From assembly GCA_023653785.1 (NCBI GenBank), contig JAMKCH010051458.1:62001-126000 (forward strand): DNA of 64,000 bases, read 5' to 3'. Under the pieces are notes generated by a model, which was not told the origin of the DNA, searched no databases, and saw nothing but the letters and a program-made list of their open reading frames with translations. Positions within the stretch are counted from its first letter, which is position 1, and each line of letters opens with the position of its first letter. Origin of the DNA: Ophioderma brevispina (Eukaryota; Echinodermata; Ophiuroidea; Amphilepidida; Ophiodermatidae). This document shows, piece by piece, positions 33,176-46,545 of this stretch. The position numbers and the translations under genes were made by a program.

Positions 33176-35013
33176 TGATAAACAGGAGCGATCAACTGAA
33201 ACTGAAGCGAATCACTAAGAAGTGACACACTATGGCGAGACCACCGCAACAAACCCGTAACCCTGACTTTAGGACTCCCCGTTTGTTGCAATTTTGTATT
33301 TTTAAACACTTTATACTCAATTCCCGTGCCTATCATATCTATAGCTCCTGTATTACCGATTTTCTACGAATTTTAACTGAATATTTGATCCGTAAACTTT
33401 TGCGTATGTTAGTTAATTTTATTTTTTCCGTATTATTTAAAATAATAAACTCAATATTTAATCCCGTAGAGTTCCGTGTACTTTGTCTCAAAGACTCCTC
33501 CCCTTGGGGTAACCCGTGTTCCGTATTTCCACCTATTTTTCTCACAACTCCCCAAACTCCAGTACACCATATTCTCGCATCCTGTAGTTTTACCCCCCCC
33601 CCCGGCCCCCCGTCACAACATCCAGTATCGTATCATTTGATTCCTCGTCGTTGCAGCATATACTTAGGCCTACCTACTTTCTATTTCTACAATATTAAAC
33701 GTCAGATTTCATCCCGTAAGTTTTCTGTATAGTGTTTTAAACTTTTTTTCTTCTCAAAACTCCACACATATTTTTCTCTTAACTCCTCAAACTCCCATAT
33801 AAAAGTTTCTCGCCACCCCCTGCAGAATGCCCTCCACCCCCGTCACACTTTACTAATCGTAATTTTTTATTCATTTTAGTTTTGCAGCATATCCTATATC
33901 TTAGGCCTATTTCTAAAAAATAAAAAATTTCTAAAATTAAGAAATTTCATCCCGTATTTCCATTCCGTATATTTTATTTTTTCTTCGTCTCCAACTCCGT
34001 CCGGATAACACTATTCCTTTAAAAATTAAATATTAACATTTACAATCAACAATATCACGCACCATGCTACAACTACACCAATTTGCTGTACAACACCCGA
34101 ACGGTAGTTTTTACCGGAACTACCCATTACACAAAATGCGGAGTGATAGTGGTTGCTCCCACACCACAAAAAACAATGAAACGTCCTTAAAATACACTAA
34201 AATTATACACTTTCTCCCTCTCTGTTTTTGGCGTCGCCTCGTGACACTTATGATTCACAGGGGTAAGATGAAAACTTTTCAAAATATTGTACTCCTTTTT
34301 GATATAAATTCCTTTTATCCGTGGGCCCGGGGCTCGAGATTAAAGTGACGGGTGATTTGTGGGCCGACAATTAAACCATGGGGGTATTTCAGCCGATGAT
34401 AGGCAGGACACAGAAACAAAAGGTTATTCGTGAGATCCCAAAAAGGAGGATAAATCAGTGAAGACCCAGGCAAAAAATGGGCGAAACACTGAAGGACATT
34501 GCATAAAAATTGTCAATATTCTTGTAAAAATGTTAAACAATTCAGAAAAAACTTGCAATAAGTTAGATTGCGGGGGAAAAATTCAACATTCTAGTCTCAG
34601 CTCCAACAAGGGTCTTAGAGTACTGATCAAGTAATTGATTGAAAGGGGTCCATTGGGTACAAGGCAAAATAAAAGATGGGTCGGCGTAGAGCGCGTTGAA
34701 AAAGAAGGGTCAATATGTGGCCACCCAGCCCTCATCTATTATCACCGATACCAGTACGGGAGTCCCCCTCGGTCAAAATCCTAATCGGGCATACAACAGC
34801 GCCACACCAATATTAGAGCCTACAATTTCTCCCGCGGGGGGGGGGGGGGGGGTAGGGGGCACTCATAATATTGCGGCCCTTTTTAATTTTTTTTTTTTTT
34901 ATTATTAAGAAGAGTGAAACTTTGTTCTTGCTCTTGGTAAGTTAATTTTTGTTGATTTTTTCAAATTCCCAAACTCCCCCCTCTTTTCAATTAAATGGGT
35001 GTCCTCTTTCAAA
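33176..35013. other. Pyrimidine-rich intergenic; possible Helitron body; poly-G and poly-T tracts
   Basis: Repeated CCCGTA and CCGTATTT words occur from 33.25 to 34.0 kb. The frame at 33,232-33,732 (166 codons) lies in this biased DNA, is rich in F/I/L/P/S and has no recognisable domain. A G18-type run lies at about 34,835-34,852 and a T-run at about 34,887-34,902. Confidence 0.45.
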
Positions 35014-35017
35014 TTAA

Positions 35018-35510
35018 GGGCGCACCCAGTAAATAACTGCCAAACTGCCCCATTGAAATACAACGCAAAGTATACCGTTTGAAATCGAGTATTTCGATAA
35101 CTCAGCGCACATTTGGCCATACAAGTTGATATATCAATGAATTACAATCGATGAAGCACTTTAACAATGTTTTCAATGTATGGGGGGGGGGGTCTTCCGA
35201 TCGTTTTCCATACCGAACCCTACCAAATAGCGACGGCCATTCCGACCCGTTTTTCGAGCTGCAAACGTCATTTACGACACCCCATCTTCATCAACCGAGG
35301 GCCTACTCTCTCCGTGAAATCAAAATTTTTAAATTTTATCGTATCCAATTTGTTACAGACACATGTACCTTTTATTTGAAACGTAATATGGCACTACAGA
35401 TCATCACAAACTCGCCAGGACGTACAACATCTCAAAATTAGCACAATGTTTTTACCGGAAGTAAAACCACTGTACACGGAAATGCTTGGTGATTTAGGAA
35501 TTGTGCTCCC
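35018..35510. mobile_element. TTAA-type MITE, family 2, copy 1
   Basis: The left end, TTAA then GGGCGCACCCAGTAAATAACTG, is preserved. The right end reads GGAATTGTGCTCCC. The interior is collinear with 38,243-38,724 through TATCAATGAATTaCAATCGATGA, CGAGGGCCTACT, CTCCGTGAAA and TAATATGGCACTACAGA. The right TTAA is lost. A G10 run at about 35,181 replaces GGGGG of the other copy. Confidence 0.75.
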
Positions 35511-36805
35511 TTCGACACAACAAAATTTTACGATTTTACCAAAAACATATATCTATATATAAATATTATTTTGCACACTTGTTGAAATTTCTTCACAGCG
35601 ATTACTACTGCCGTTCGGCAAATATCATGTTTAAACCGTACTATGATACCGCATTTTTTCCGAAAAGCGCTAGCGATCCGCGGCGGCATATGCACCAGAT
35701 GAGCCGAATAAAAGGCCAAGTGTTATTGTCGGGCCGGAAGAAAAATTGAACAATACCACACACCTTAAAAGAAAGTGGAATGGTGCAATTTATACCTATA
35801 TCGTGAAAATATTAAATAAAATTAAATAAACCTCATTCCTAAAAGTAAATAAGTTATTTTTCTAAATTAAAATATAAAAAGTAAAATTTCACCATGTTAG
35901 AAATATTACATTTACACTTATTTTCATTTAAGCTTCATCTTTTTGCTACGCTCGCACGCTATTGACATCACCAGAGAACATGTAACTCTAATAGAAAAAG
36001 TGGAACCTAGACCTTATTTTGCTCTCATAATAGAACCCTTCTTTCAAATAGATTCTAAAAAAAGCGAAATAAAGTTCTGCAAGCTCAAACACATTTGGAA
36101 CCCAGTTTGAGTGGGGTTCATAAGAACTAAAACAAGAAGTTCGAAGACGAACTTTTCATTTAGAGTGGGTCAAAAGAAATGATTAAGACACCCATCCTCT
36201 ATCCACGCAAAACTAATTTGCGATAGAGGCAGAGGGGTGCGATGCCAGGGAGGACTCCTATTATGAAATCGTGGTTAGCCTGATGACATTAATTCAACTT
36301 AAGATAATGCAGCACGAGAAAAGTGGAAAAGGGGGGGGGGGGTGCCATGTCTGGGGTAGGCTATAGCCTATAAAGCCGTTGGGCACATTTTGGGGTTAGG
36401 GTAGGCATTCTAAAGACAATGCTATAAACATTGATTTTCTTCACAAAGACTTCAAATGACTATATTTTTTTTCCTTTACCTTTAACGATTCGGCCATCAA
36501 GTGGTTACAATAACTCCCTGGCTTACTGTATCACGCACCATTTTTGAATATTATGCAAGGGCGTAGACTTTGTGTAGTGATCATTTCGATCGTGGTAAAA
36601 GGTATCAAAAGCTGATTCCAGTTGACATAGGTAACGACGGATTACACGTACACTTCGCTACGAATCAAGTAAGCAAATCATGATAAATAGGCCTCAATGA
36701 GAAAGAAAAGGGTCCCTTTGGTGACAGATAAATGGAAATACGTCGAACGGGTGTTCGTATTTACGCGATGCGTAAAATATGTCCCGCCGAATATCCGCGA
36801 TCACT
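35511..36805. other. Intergenic with one short repeat tract
   Basis: 35,985-36,175 holds TAGAACCC, GTTCT and GAACTT words related to the 32.2 kb repeat. A G12 run lies at about 36,330. No gene is recognised. Confidence 0.4.
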
Positions 36806-36814
36806 ACATGCATA

Positions 36815-37105
36815 AATGGTCACTCTACCCCCACCCCTCCCCAAAACCAGTAACAAACGCCCACTCTCAACTCAATACCCCACCCCCTGCCAGAAACCCA
36901 CCCCTCCCCTCAACACTCCCGCACATCCACCCTCAAACCCCATGCAGCACAACATCCCACCCCCATCCCCACCCCACAACTCCCCCAACACATTTCCCTC
37001 CCCCTCCCACACTCTACAACACCCCCCCACCCCCTCCCCAACACCCCGCAATACCTAACCACCTGACACCCCATCTGTCCCCCAACACCCCACCCCCTCC
37101 CGTGG
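36815..37105 (+). repeat. C-rich low-complexity tract
   Basis: About 290 bp made almost only of C, A and T with CCCCAC, CCCCTCCC and ACACCCC words. The overlapping proline-rich frame (36,697-37,182) and its reverse glycine/valine-rich counterpart are artefacts of this composition. Confidence 0.9.
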
Positions 37106-38242
37106 TGCATAGTAGTCCTCATGTAGCTAAGGAATTTTGCCTATCTGACATAACGTTTCAGAGATACAGCAATTACGCATAATTAATTAGCATCATTTGC
37201 ATACCTAGGCCGCCGGCCGCATATATCACATACTTTCAAATGCAGTAAAGATGTGGCGCCGGATACGCTTTCATGCAAGCACCAGGAATTTTGAGTATCC
37301 ATGTACAGTGTCAAAATATAGCATTACTCTGATTTTTATTTTTTGCATATTAATTCGCTCATTTGCATACTCAATTTGTCCGAAATACGCCCCACTTAAT
37401 CATTCGAAAACTGTTCACCCGCGTCCTCCACCAAGTTATATCATTTATATGTCTTACGTACTCCAGAAAACTTGTAAACAAGCCTTTGCAGGAACATTTT
37501 CAGAAATTATGCAAATTAGATACCTAATTAGCATATTTTTACGCCCAAAATCTATCAGGCATGTCAAGATCTCACCCACCCGCTTCTTCCCAATGACATC
37601 ATTCTTCGCCCTTACAAACTCCAGATAAATCGTTACAACTGGGTTAACATTTTTTTCACAGACGACGGACGAACGGACGGACGGACAGACAGACAACGAC
37701 GCTGCTCATTTTATAGTCCCCGGGTCCGAACTTCTTCGGGGCGGGACAATAAGTGTCCTGGTGGTTATCAAGAATGTGTTTTGAAAATACGGGAACTTTG
37801 TGGTATGACGCGTGATGGAAAGGGCGGGGTGGGGGTAAACAGTAATGATACGCGAATGGATACCTTTCTTTTCTGTCCCCCCCCACCCCCCCACGACGTT
37901 TTGGATCCGAGCTGTACGCATAGGGCGAATATTAAAAGGGGTATCAGGTTTGGAGCATCCTGTATGGGCCTTCGAATAGCTCAATACGATCAAACCTATG
38001 TTGAACCCATTCAAACTCGTGGTATAGCCCTAGGCTAAGCCCCGGGCTAGCCCTAGGCCCTGCCGGCCAAGCCTAAGTTTTACATTTACGGCACCACAAG
38101 GCAGTCATACGGAGATTTTGATCTTATTTATGATCCTGGTATGTTTGAATGGTGTTTTTGTTATCTTTCAGCAAAATATGATATTTTATGGCGAAAGAGT
38201 ATTTGCTCTAACTTTCCTGCGTAACACCAATATGTTTTCAAA
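37106..38242. other. Intergenic with octamers and a GGAC minisatellite
   Basis: Two ATTTGCAT octamer motifs lie at about 37,193 and 37,352 in CTCATTTGCATAC-like context. GACGAACGGACGGACGGACAGACAGACA at about 37,665-37,693 is a 4 bp-unit repeat. Beyond it lie GC-rich CCCGGGTCCGAAC and AGCCCTAGGCCCTG words. Nothing coding is recognised. Confidence 0.5.
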
Positions 38243-38724
38243 GGTGCGCTCCACCAGTAAATAACTGCCCCCATTGAAATACACCAAAGTATACCTGTTT
38301 TTGAAAAGCGAGATTTCGATTCAAGCGGGCAACGTAACATTGGCATACACGTTATATATCAATGAATTGCAAATCGATGACCTTTGAACATATGTTCAAA
38401 TGTAGGGGGCTTCCGATTCGTTTTTCCGATACGAGACCCTATATAGCGACCGTGCCATTTCCCACCCGTTTTCGAGCCTCAAAACTCATTTCCTGACCGA
38501 TCCGATCTTCCTACAAAACCGAGGGCCTACTTCTCCGTGAAAATCAAATTTTAAATTTAATCGTACCCAATGTGTTAAATACAACATTACCTTTTATTTT
38601 GAAACATAATATGGCACTACAGACCTTCACAAACTCGCCAAGGATCCGTAAAACCATCTCAAAATTAGCACTGTTAGTAACAGCCCATTACATATAAGTG
38701 GTTTGATTTAGTGTTGTGCGCCCC
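38243..38724. mobile_element. TTAA-type MITE, family 2, copy 2
   Basis: Collinear with 35,018-35,510. Its right end GTTGTGCGCCCC followed by TTAA (38,725-38,728) is intact; its left end AAGGTGCGCTCCACCAGTAAAT is slightly damaged. The two copies together define the termini GGGGCGCAC / GTGCGCCCC with a TTAA target. Confidence 0.8.
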
Positions 38725-38864
38725 TTAATGGTGTGCCCCAGTGTTAAATATTGGACAATCAGTCCTTTCAAATAAGTTCCTACACAGTTACCAATTTTTA
38801 ACGAGAGTTTAGTACATTGTTTTATTTATCAGACTGATTTGTTGATATGGTGTGGTGAAACTAC

Positions 38865-41800
38865 GTCCATGCTGCATATTTTTAAAAACTTGATATTTTT
38901 TGCACATTTTACTTGCGACCAGCGAGGAGACGCCCATTACCATTATTACTTCGCAACGCGACGTAACGCGACGCGACTTGACTTGACGTGAAGGCGTATA
39001 TTAGATCATAAGCGTGTTTTTTTATTCCATTGAATGACTTACAACCACAGAGAAACTCCATCGTAGCATTGAAGCCAATCTTTCCATGAAACACGTTTGG
39101 CATGATAAACAAGAAAAAAAGTTGTTTTTTGAGTTTGTGTTCAATTTAAGTGACAAGGATGAGATTTTATTTTAGGATCCAAATTTCTCAATTGCACTTT
39201 GATCGGTTGTAGACCCACCGAGAACGGTTTCGAATGTTTTAAATTGTAACGCTCCATTTCCTTGGAGTTTGGGCATCAAAATTGAAGCAATCACTGTATT
39301 AACCCTGTCTTGTTATACCCAGTATTACTTGGATGCACACTTAAAAATACGGGTTCATCCTTCATGTAAGACATCATTGATGGTGACTTGCCTTTTGGTC
39401 GAATCAACCCATTTGTCTAATGGCCATTTTGACTAACTCCAATTGGTCTAATACATTTAGTCTATAACCATTTAGCTATAACATTTAGTATAATACCCAT
39501 GTGTCTCATATTCATCTGGTCTAATCCATTCGTCTAATATCCATATCGTCCTATAATCGAGTTTGTCTAATGCCAAGTGGTCTAATAAACCCATCTGGTC
39601 TAATATTCATTTTGTCTGATATCCAATTGGGGTCTAATACCCCTACAATCGGTCTAATATCCATTGGTCTAATATCCATCTGGCCTGATATCCATCGTCT
39701 AATACCCTTTATCTAATACCCATTTTGGTCTAATACCCACTTGGTCTAAATATCCATTTTGGTCTAATATCCTTTGGTCTAATATCCATTTGGTCTATAT
39801 CCATTGGGTCTAATGACATCTGGTCCAAAATGGTACTTAGACGCACTAGATATGACTGGGGACATTAGACCAAGTGTATCTTAACAATTGGATCTTAGAC
39901 CAAATGGATATTAGACCAGATGGATATTAGACCAATTGTGTATTAGACAAAATGGACTTAGACCAGTGATTCTAGACCATATGTATTAGACCAATGGATT
40001 AGACCAAATAGTGGTTGGTGGTTATTAGACGAAATGGTAGTAGACGAAAATGGGCATTAACTAGATGGGCATTAGACCAAATGGCTAGTGGGCAATTTGG
40101 GTTGTTAAATAATTGGATGTTTACTACTGGTCATTAGACAATTGTATTAGACAATTTGTTTAGACCCATTGAAGTTAGACCAATGGCTATAGACCAAATG
40201 GGATAGACCAAATGGCAATACAACCATGGAATTAAGCCTAGCTGCCCTAGCTTAATCTTCTATAATAACCCGGGAGCTAGCACATACATTTGTACACATC
40301 TCAGTACAAAAGGTTGTGGTGATTAAATATGTTGACAGACTGACCCTGCTGACAGGAACCCCTTAAACGTGATTCTTAATATAAGTGCCGCAAGTGTGCC
40401 TTAGGAGAGGGGGGCCAAAACAAGTTTTGTACAGGGTCAATTTGTAAATTGATCCACTCATGTTGAAAAGCACACCATGTTATGTGTCTTAACCATAAGG
40501 TTTCAGAAAAGGTATATTTGTAATATGTCACACGCCAAAGTTTTCAGAGTTAGCGCTAAACGCAAAAATCATATAAGGGTCAATTTTCATTGTAGCAGGG
40601 GATCAAATTTTAAAGTTGCTCCGATTTGGATAAAAAAATGGTGCAATTATTGGTGGAGTCATAGGATTAAAATAAGATAGTTTTGACTGTCCTTAAATAC
40701 CTTAGTTTTCTCTCCGGTGTAGGGGGCACTAGAAGGTCACGTCCTTGCTTCAAATGGGCTTGATCCTTGTTACCCCACCCCCATACTTTCTTTAATCAAA
40801 ATCCAATGCACTCAAAAACTAAAGGTTTTATACAATACCTCTCATATATCATAGTATCGTACACTAACTAGTTTTGTGCCAATTTGAAGTCAATAGGTCA
40901 AAACCGTTTTTGAGATAAGTGCGGGGAGTAGCAAGTTTGCAACCTACTAAAATGGCAAAAAGATATAGGCCATCAAGGTGCAGAAGCATTTAATTGCTAA
41001 TTAAAATAATTATTAAATAATTCATATGGGCAATTTTGTTTTTTAAATTCTAAATGTACTCAAGCTATTAATAATACTATTTTTAAATTAAAACAAATCT
41101 GTAAATGGTCCTGTTTATTTTATTCACTTTTAAAAACCACCACACCCCAAATTAATTTAATTTTTTTGTAATTCCCCCCCCCAAATTCAAAATTTTGAAA
41201 AACCATGAAAAAAACACAAAAGTAAATGTAGCCTGCTTTGAAAAAACAATACGAAACAGAAGAAATCGTCTTTCTCTGTGGCGATTCTGTACCCTGTCGA
41301 TTCAACCTAACTTTGAAACGAAATGTCCCGATTTTCATCATGTCAACCAAATAAATAATAATACGTCCTGATAGTTTGAGAATGTCGCAATTTAAAAAAC
41401 TACAATTTGATCCTCATTTGAATCGCTCAAAAACAAAAACAACCGAACGCCCATGTCCCCCCTCAGGGTTAAAGGGTAAATTCGTGATCCACACACAACC
41501 TCGTCCCCCCGACTTCCCTAAAAAAGTTGAGATTTTTATATCGATACCGCTAGCCAACAAAGTTTCAAGGTCCTCCTGGGGTAACATTTTCAAATGCCTC
41601 TCAATTCGTTTCAAAATGATCCCAAAGTCTACATAATAATCCCAAAGGTACCAGGGAGATCATTTGCCACATGCACCATTTCAATTTCAATAATTGTCAT
41701 TTCATTCACTTTCATCAATTCATTCCCCCCCACCATTTGGTCAAGAGGTCAAAATGTAACATGGTCTATACTCCTATGCATCAATAATAGGGGTCATTAC

Positions 41801-42270
41801 CATCTAATTTTTATTTATTTTATTTTTTATTCTTAATGATTTTACTGGGTCAACCAATCAATGCACTGGCATTGGTTCTCGCTTTTACGAAAATCAATAC
41901 GGAATAACAGAGAAAAATCTTATGGCATTTTCTCTAGGATAATTGCCACACAAACTATTTGTACGACATTCGTCGTCAAAATCGGAACACCTGAAAGGCT
42001 ACCCCAGGATGATTTTAAACCGTAATGAAATCATATAATAATTTAGAAATTCGAAAAAACAACCAATGAACCGTAAAAATATTGGCAAACTATACGTTTT
42101 TCAATCACAACCTTCATGATCATTGATCAGATGAATACGTTGGTGAACCTTTGGGACCCCTGTCCAAAATGTACCCTATTTTACATTACATGTTCCCAAA
42201 TTTAATTTGACATAGCAGTCCCAATTCCACCATCCTTTCGAAACACTGCTGTGGGCGGACGTATCGTACT
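38865..42270 (+). repeat. Segmental duplication block A, copy 1
   Basis: Matches 46,546-49,735 in order: CGCGACGTAACGCGACGCGA, the inverted minisatellite, a G-like repeat (40,410-40,690), ACTAGTTTTGTGCCAA, CCCCGACTTCCCTAAAAAA and CACTGCTGTGGGCGGA at the end. Copy 1 is slightly longer, mostly through scattered single-base additions. No conserved frame is seen. Confidence 0.9.
39385..40230. repeat. Inverted minisatellite, copy 1
   Basis: Roughly 840 bp of a 16 bp unit. To about 39,825 the unit reads GGTCTAATATCCATTT. From there to the end it is the reverse complement, AAATGGATATTAGACC. The pivot is ATCTGGTCCAAAATGG. Many units have lost or gained single bases compared with copy 2. Confidence 0.92.
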
Positions 42271-42383
42271 CTCCATGTTGTCGTTATACTTCAAATTCCC
42301 GTCCCTAGTCTTTTTCTTTCATTTGCTTTCATCATTTAATTTATATTATTATTCCTTTGGTTTTCAACTGTCCCCATTGTACA

Positions 42384-42600
42384 CAGGGTGAGTAAAAAAC
42401 CTTACCCGGATTGTGTCCCCGCCATTTTGATTTTTTACGTAACCTAATATATAAACCGATGTGATGTTCTTTGTACAAATTAAAGATAATGAACCTAGCT
42501 TTCAGATAATACCAGATTGTAGATATTATTATGTTACTTAAACAAATCAACAATGGCGGACACATCAATGTGTCCAAGTTGTTTGACTGGTGCCCCCCGC
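42384..42600. mobile_element. CAGGGTGAG-type MITE (E), copy 1
   Basis: About 217 bp. CAGGGTGAGTAAAAAACC and ATTGTGTCCCCGCCATTTTGA stand at the left. The complement ACAATGGCGGACACA with a worn GACTGGTGCCCC stands at the right. It lies at the matching place in both B copies, so it predates the segmental duplication. Same TIR family as element D. Confidence 0.75.
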
Positions 42601-45600
42601 TAGTTTACCGGAAACGTCACAGGCCGTTTTTATTAAATTAAATACATCAGTAGGTACAGACCGTTTATTTTCTTCCGAAAGTAGGTCCTCTGGAAGTTCG
42701 GGAAAACAATGAACTTTGATGTTTTTTTTACCACGGTCCCAATTTGGATCATGGCCAAAGAAAAAAAGAAAAATATTATATTTTGAATGTTTGCATTTTG
42801 TTTCAAAATTGGTCTTTTAAAGGCATTTTTTTAGTTTTTTGCACATTTTGAAAGATTTTTTTTCATTTCATTTCAGAAAAAAATAAAATACGGAATACGG
42901 GCCGGAAAAAAATAAAAAGTGGGTCAAAATGCAATACCAAAACAAAAAATCCCGGAATTATCGCATTAGCCATTTTTCTTTAAAAAGGCGCATTCGCATT
43001 TTTTTCAACATTTTTCTGAGAACAACTTGTTTTGTGTTTTTTGGCCTAAAACAAACCAATGAAATGCGCTGGAAACAGTGTCACGCGGCATTCGCCAGTC
43101 CTGCAATTAATTTTGTTATAATTCTGAAAAAAAAATCGACATAAGGGATGACGTTCCCTCCACCGCGCCAATGTTTATCCTCGAAATTTCCAAATGTCCG
43201 CAGTGGTGTTGTCGGGAATCACTGAAGTTGGTCATGTACATTTGCAAGGTGAACGTTCAATTCACATAAAGAGCGGCTTGATACCGGCGTGAAAGTAATC
43301 AAAGTCCCCCGGCCCAGTACATAGTCCTCGAGGCTCCATAGAACGAAACAACGGGAATAAAGCTGTTGAACGAATGTTTGCGTGAAGTTTCCCAACTGGA
43401 AAACGAATTGCCCCCTAATTGTGCACCATTTTGTTTTCCCTGGACTTGTGTAGCCCGATGACTATATTTATCTCCTGCCCCACAACCTGCTAAGCTACCA
43501 TAACCCGATGCTACCCAAACAAAAAAACCACAAGTTCTCGTCCTTAATCCAAAAGACCACGCCCGAGTCCTAAATACCTACAATACAATGCTGACCCGTT
43601 ATACAATAAGTCCGTCATGAGCTACATAACAAATTAAATGAAATTCAAAATACAACGGAGAGCGGTGTAAGTTTTGATTTAGTACAACCAAAATCATTCC
43701 CAAAAGTCATCCCCTGTGCCCAGTATTGGCGAGAACAAACCAAGGATTCTTTTTTTTGTATCAGTAACGTCAGTGTGCTGATCTATCGCTCCATCCGTTC
43801 CCGTTCCCCACCATCCGATGTGTGTGTGACTTCTGTCCTTTTTTGTGTCGGACGTGAACCAACTTCACCGATTTTCACTCTCAGCCATCATCACTGTTCT
43901 TCAATTGGTTGTCTGACACTGCCAGGACGATTTTTTCCTACACGGGATTGGTGTTGAAAAAGTCTCCCTGCCCTCTTCGCTACCCTCCCTGGCGGGCCGA
44001 GGCAATGGTAAAGTGAGGCTACAAGAAAGCATGCACCTAATGATATATATCAAAATCCAAGTTTCATTTAATCGTTTCACTGAGGATGCATGAACTTTCC
44101 ACCAAGGAAAGTCAAAATTTAAAACAAATTAAAAAATCATGTTGCACTTGCACATGCCCGGTGCAATAAGAAATGAGAATTCACTGGCATGTTTTGACCC
44201 TTTCATTTTGGGCGTTGGTCCCTCCGAAAGAAAAGAACAGGATGAGTGCGAGTTCTTAGATTTTCATACCTCCTAGATTGAATGGATAAACTTGTAACCT
44301 GTTTTACAGCGAACCAGAGAAAACCAAACGACTGGGATCATGGGGGAAGTCTTTCCATACGTCCTTGGCCTGAAAAATGTCACGCTTCCCGAGGTCCTTC
44401 TGTTCGACAGTCGACTTCGGCGTTGAAATGAAACACCAAATTACCAAATTTCCAAAAGATAGTTTAGAACTGTTTCCTTCACACTGTTAGCAGTAGTTCT
44501 CTACTTATAGAACGCGCCAAGTGGCTTTTCCTCAACTTTATACTCCCTAAATGTGGCCGAGTTTTGCACTTTTAAAATTTATCAAAACAATCATCTCTTA
44601 ATTTTAAGTGCCCGAATAAGGAGGCTTTGGCCTGGGAGAATTCTAAACAGGAAAAATGCTAACCTTGGCAAATTTTAGTGGTATTTTAAGCTTTTTCTTC
44701 TTTTCTTCTTTTTTTTCCCCTCTAACAAAAACCAATACAACAATTGCCACCAAGTGTCCACTAACCCACCCTACCGCACACCCGCAACCCCACCAACCAC
44801 CACCACACACAAACTCGGACCAAAAATTGAGTGGCAGGTTTAGGACGACGACGGAAACAGAGATCCTGACTCTCCCCCGGAACCGCACCCGGATGTTGAC
44901 GCAAAGACCAAACACCCCCGGGTCCGCTTTTTTCAGAAAACCATTTCCCGTGCGGCACTCCACGGCCTAAAAACCTTTTAAATAACTAGGCCCATTGAAA
45001 AATCTTTTAAGATTTTTACGCTTTTTTTATATACCGGGTACCCCCAAAACAAAAAGTTCAGATTAAAATGTGGGATTTGAGTTATTTTTATTGCATATAG
45101 AAAATCCCAACCCTTAATTTTAATTTCATTTTTAATTGCAAAAAAAGGACCGGCCCGCAAAAATTCGTTTCGTCGCCGGATCGCACTAGCATTGGCGAAA
45201 CAAAAATTCTGATTTATCACTTGGCTTTTTTCGGCCGTGACGGACAAAAGGGTTTATAGCAAACAACTTTTTTCTTTCATGGCCTTTTCAGATTAAATTT
45301 CCTCTCCTTCCATTAAGCGTGATCAAAAAATATTTCCCCTAAACATTTTTATTATTTTGTAAGGGGTGGGGTCAAAGGTTTAAAAGGAATGGATCCCGAT
45401 TTATACCATATAACGTTTTTCATCTTCCAATTTCATCATTATCGTCGGTCCGGTCGGGCCTCTACCACCAGCCCCCCCCCCACCGCAACACGCCATCCCC
45501 AAAACCCCACCCGCCACTGTAAAATTTCAGTGCCGATATTTCATTCCATTTGATGTGAGAGCGAAAAACTTGATTTTTTGTAGCCCCATAAGATAATAGA

Positions 45601-46007
45601 GTCACTCTATAAAATATAAAATTTGGTCGACCCAAAACGGAAGCACATGTTCGTTGCGGTCTCATAACGAGTCCAAACCAACACCAACCATCCTTTAACC
45701 CTAAGAGTTCACAGGGGGTAAAAATGAAAAAATTTATACCGGTAGTACCAAATTTCCTCCTTCCTTCAGGATAAACCAAAAATTTTGACCACTACTTCCC
45801 GGAAAATCTGGGGACAACTATTGGAGATCGGCCGGTCCCCTAGGACCTTTGAACGCTCGTGTTTATTTTGATCTCCCTCATTTAATTGTATGGTTATATA
45901 ATCCAATTAATACAACATTTATTACTTGTATTATAATCCTGTCATACAAATATAAAATATAACCCTTTATGTACTTGTATTACTTCATTATATTTATATC
46001 AATAAAA

Positions 46008-46334
46008 AAGGTAAGTCTCGTGCGAGCAGCTCTGTGCGCGGAAGTGCCCATCTCTCTTTCCTTTAGCGTTGGGTATTGGTGGGCCGACTCCTCCGTATTC
46101 CTTTTTTTGCGTGGTGGGTTCAGCCACTCCTCCCAGCACAGCGAGTCTGTTACTTTCCGTTCCTTCCCAGCATTGAATAATCTGGTACCCATTATATATA
46201 CCCCTGGGTGAGGGAGTATTATAAGGTAAAGTGCATTACCCAGGGCACACCACTTTGGACCAGTGGACTCGACCAAACCCACTACACTTTTGGATTGCGG
46301 ACCAGCGCTCATCCACCTGGACCAACACGTGACC
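46008..46334 (-). mobile_element. tRNA-derived SINE, family S, copy in block B1
   Basis: Minus-strand copy of the family at 32,762. Its head (near 46,250-46,334) is a damaged form of the head at 59,771, with the pol III T-loop region disrupted (CCAGTGGACTCGACCAAACCC on the + strand). The body retains CAGCATTGAATAAT, CACTCCTCCC and AGCGAGTCTGTTACTTT. Confidence 0.75.
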
Positions 46335-46545
46335 TCCTATAATCATAAGTCCTATTGATTTTGTATCGGACATAACTTAAATGAACATGAAAGTGCAAGT
46401 TCGGATATAGAACTATATATAGTAATATTAACCCTCACGGTGGAAAACCCTCAAGGACCCATCACGGCCAGAAACAGAGGGAAAGATCCACAAGATCAAC
46501 TATCATTGTGCTGATGGGAACTTAGGACCAAGCTGCAATACTTTT

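Larger units (their letters stand above)
42270..46545 (+). repeat. Segmental duplication block B, copy 1
   Basis: Collinear with 56,040-60,025. Shared landmarks are ACAGGCCGTT, GAACCAACTTCACCGATTTT, GGACGATTTTTTCCTACACG, GACAGTCGACTT, AAATCTGGGGACAACTATTGG, the SINE and CAAGATCAACTATCAT. From the ACAGGCCG landmark to CTGGGGACAAC it is about 350 bp longer than copy 2, mostly by isolated extra bases. The C-rich frames at 44.65-44.97 and 45.46-45.78 kb are not preserved in copy 2. Confidence 0.88.

Noticed and set aside
33232..33732. 166-codon frame, the longest in the window
   Set aside because: Lies in pyrimidine-rich repeat-like DNA next to a Helitron-like hairpin. No domain, no start context and no second copy; most likely chance.
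36697..37182. 161-codon proline-rich frame
   Set aside because: It coincides with a C/A/T-only low-complexity tract. The opposite strand is equally open, and the amino-acid content simply mirrors the base composition.
39385..40230. CRISPR array
   Set aside because: Units are contiguous 16 bp repeats without unique spacers, reverse orientation midway, and lie in an animal genome.
44643..45779. Frames of about 100 codons on both strands in block B1
   Set aside because: None is open in the equivalent part of block B2 (57.9-59.1 kb), and B1 appears to contain many spurious single-base insertions.
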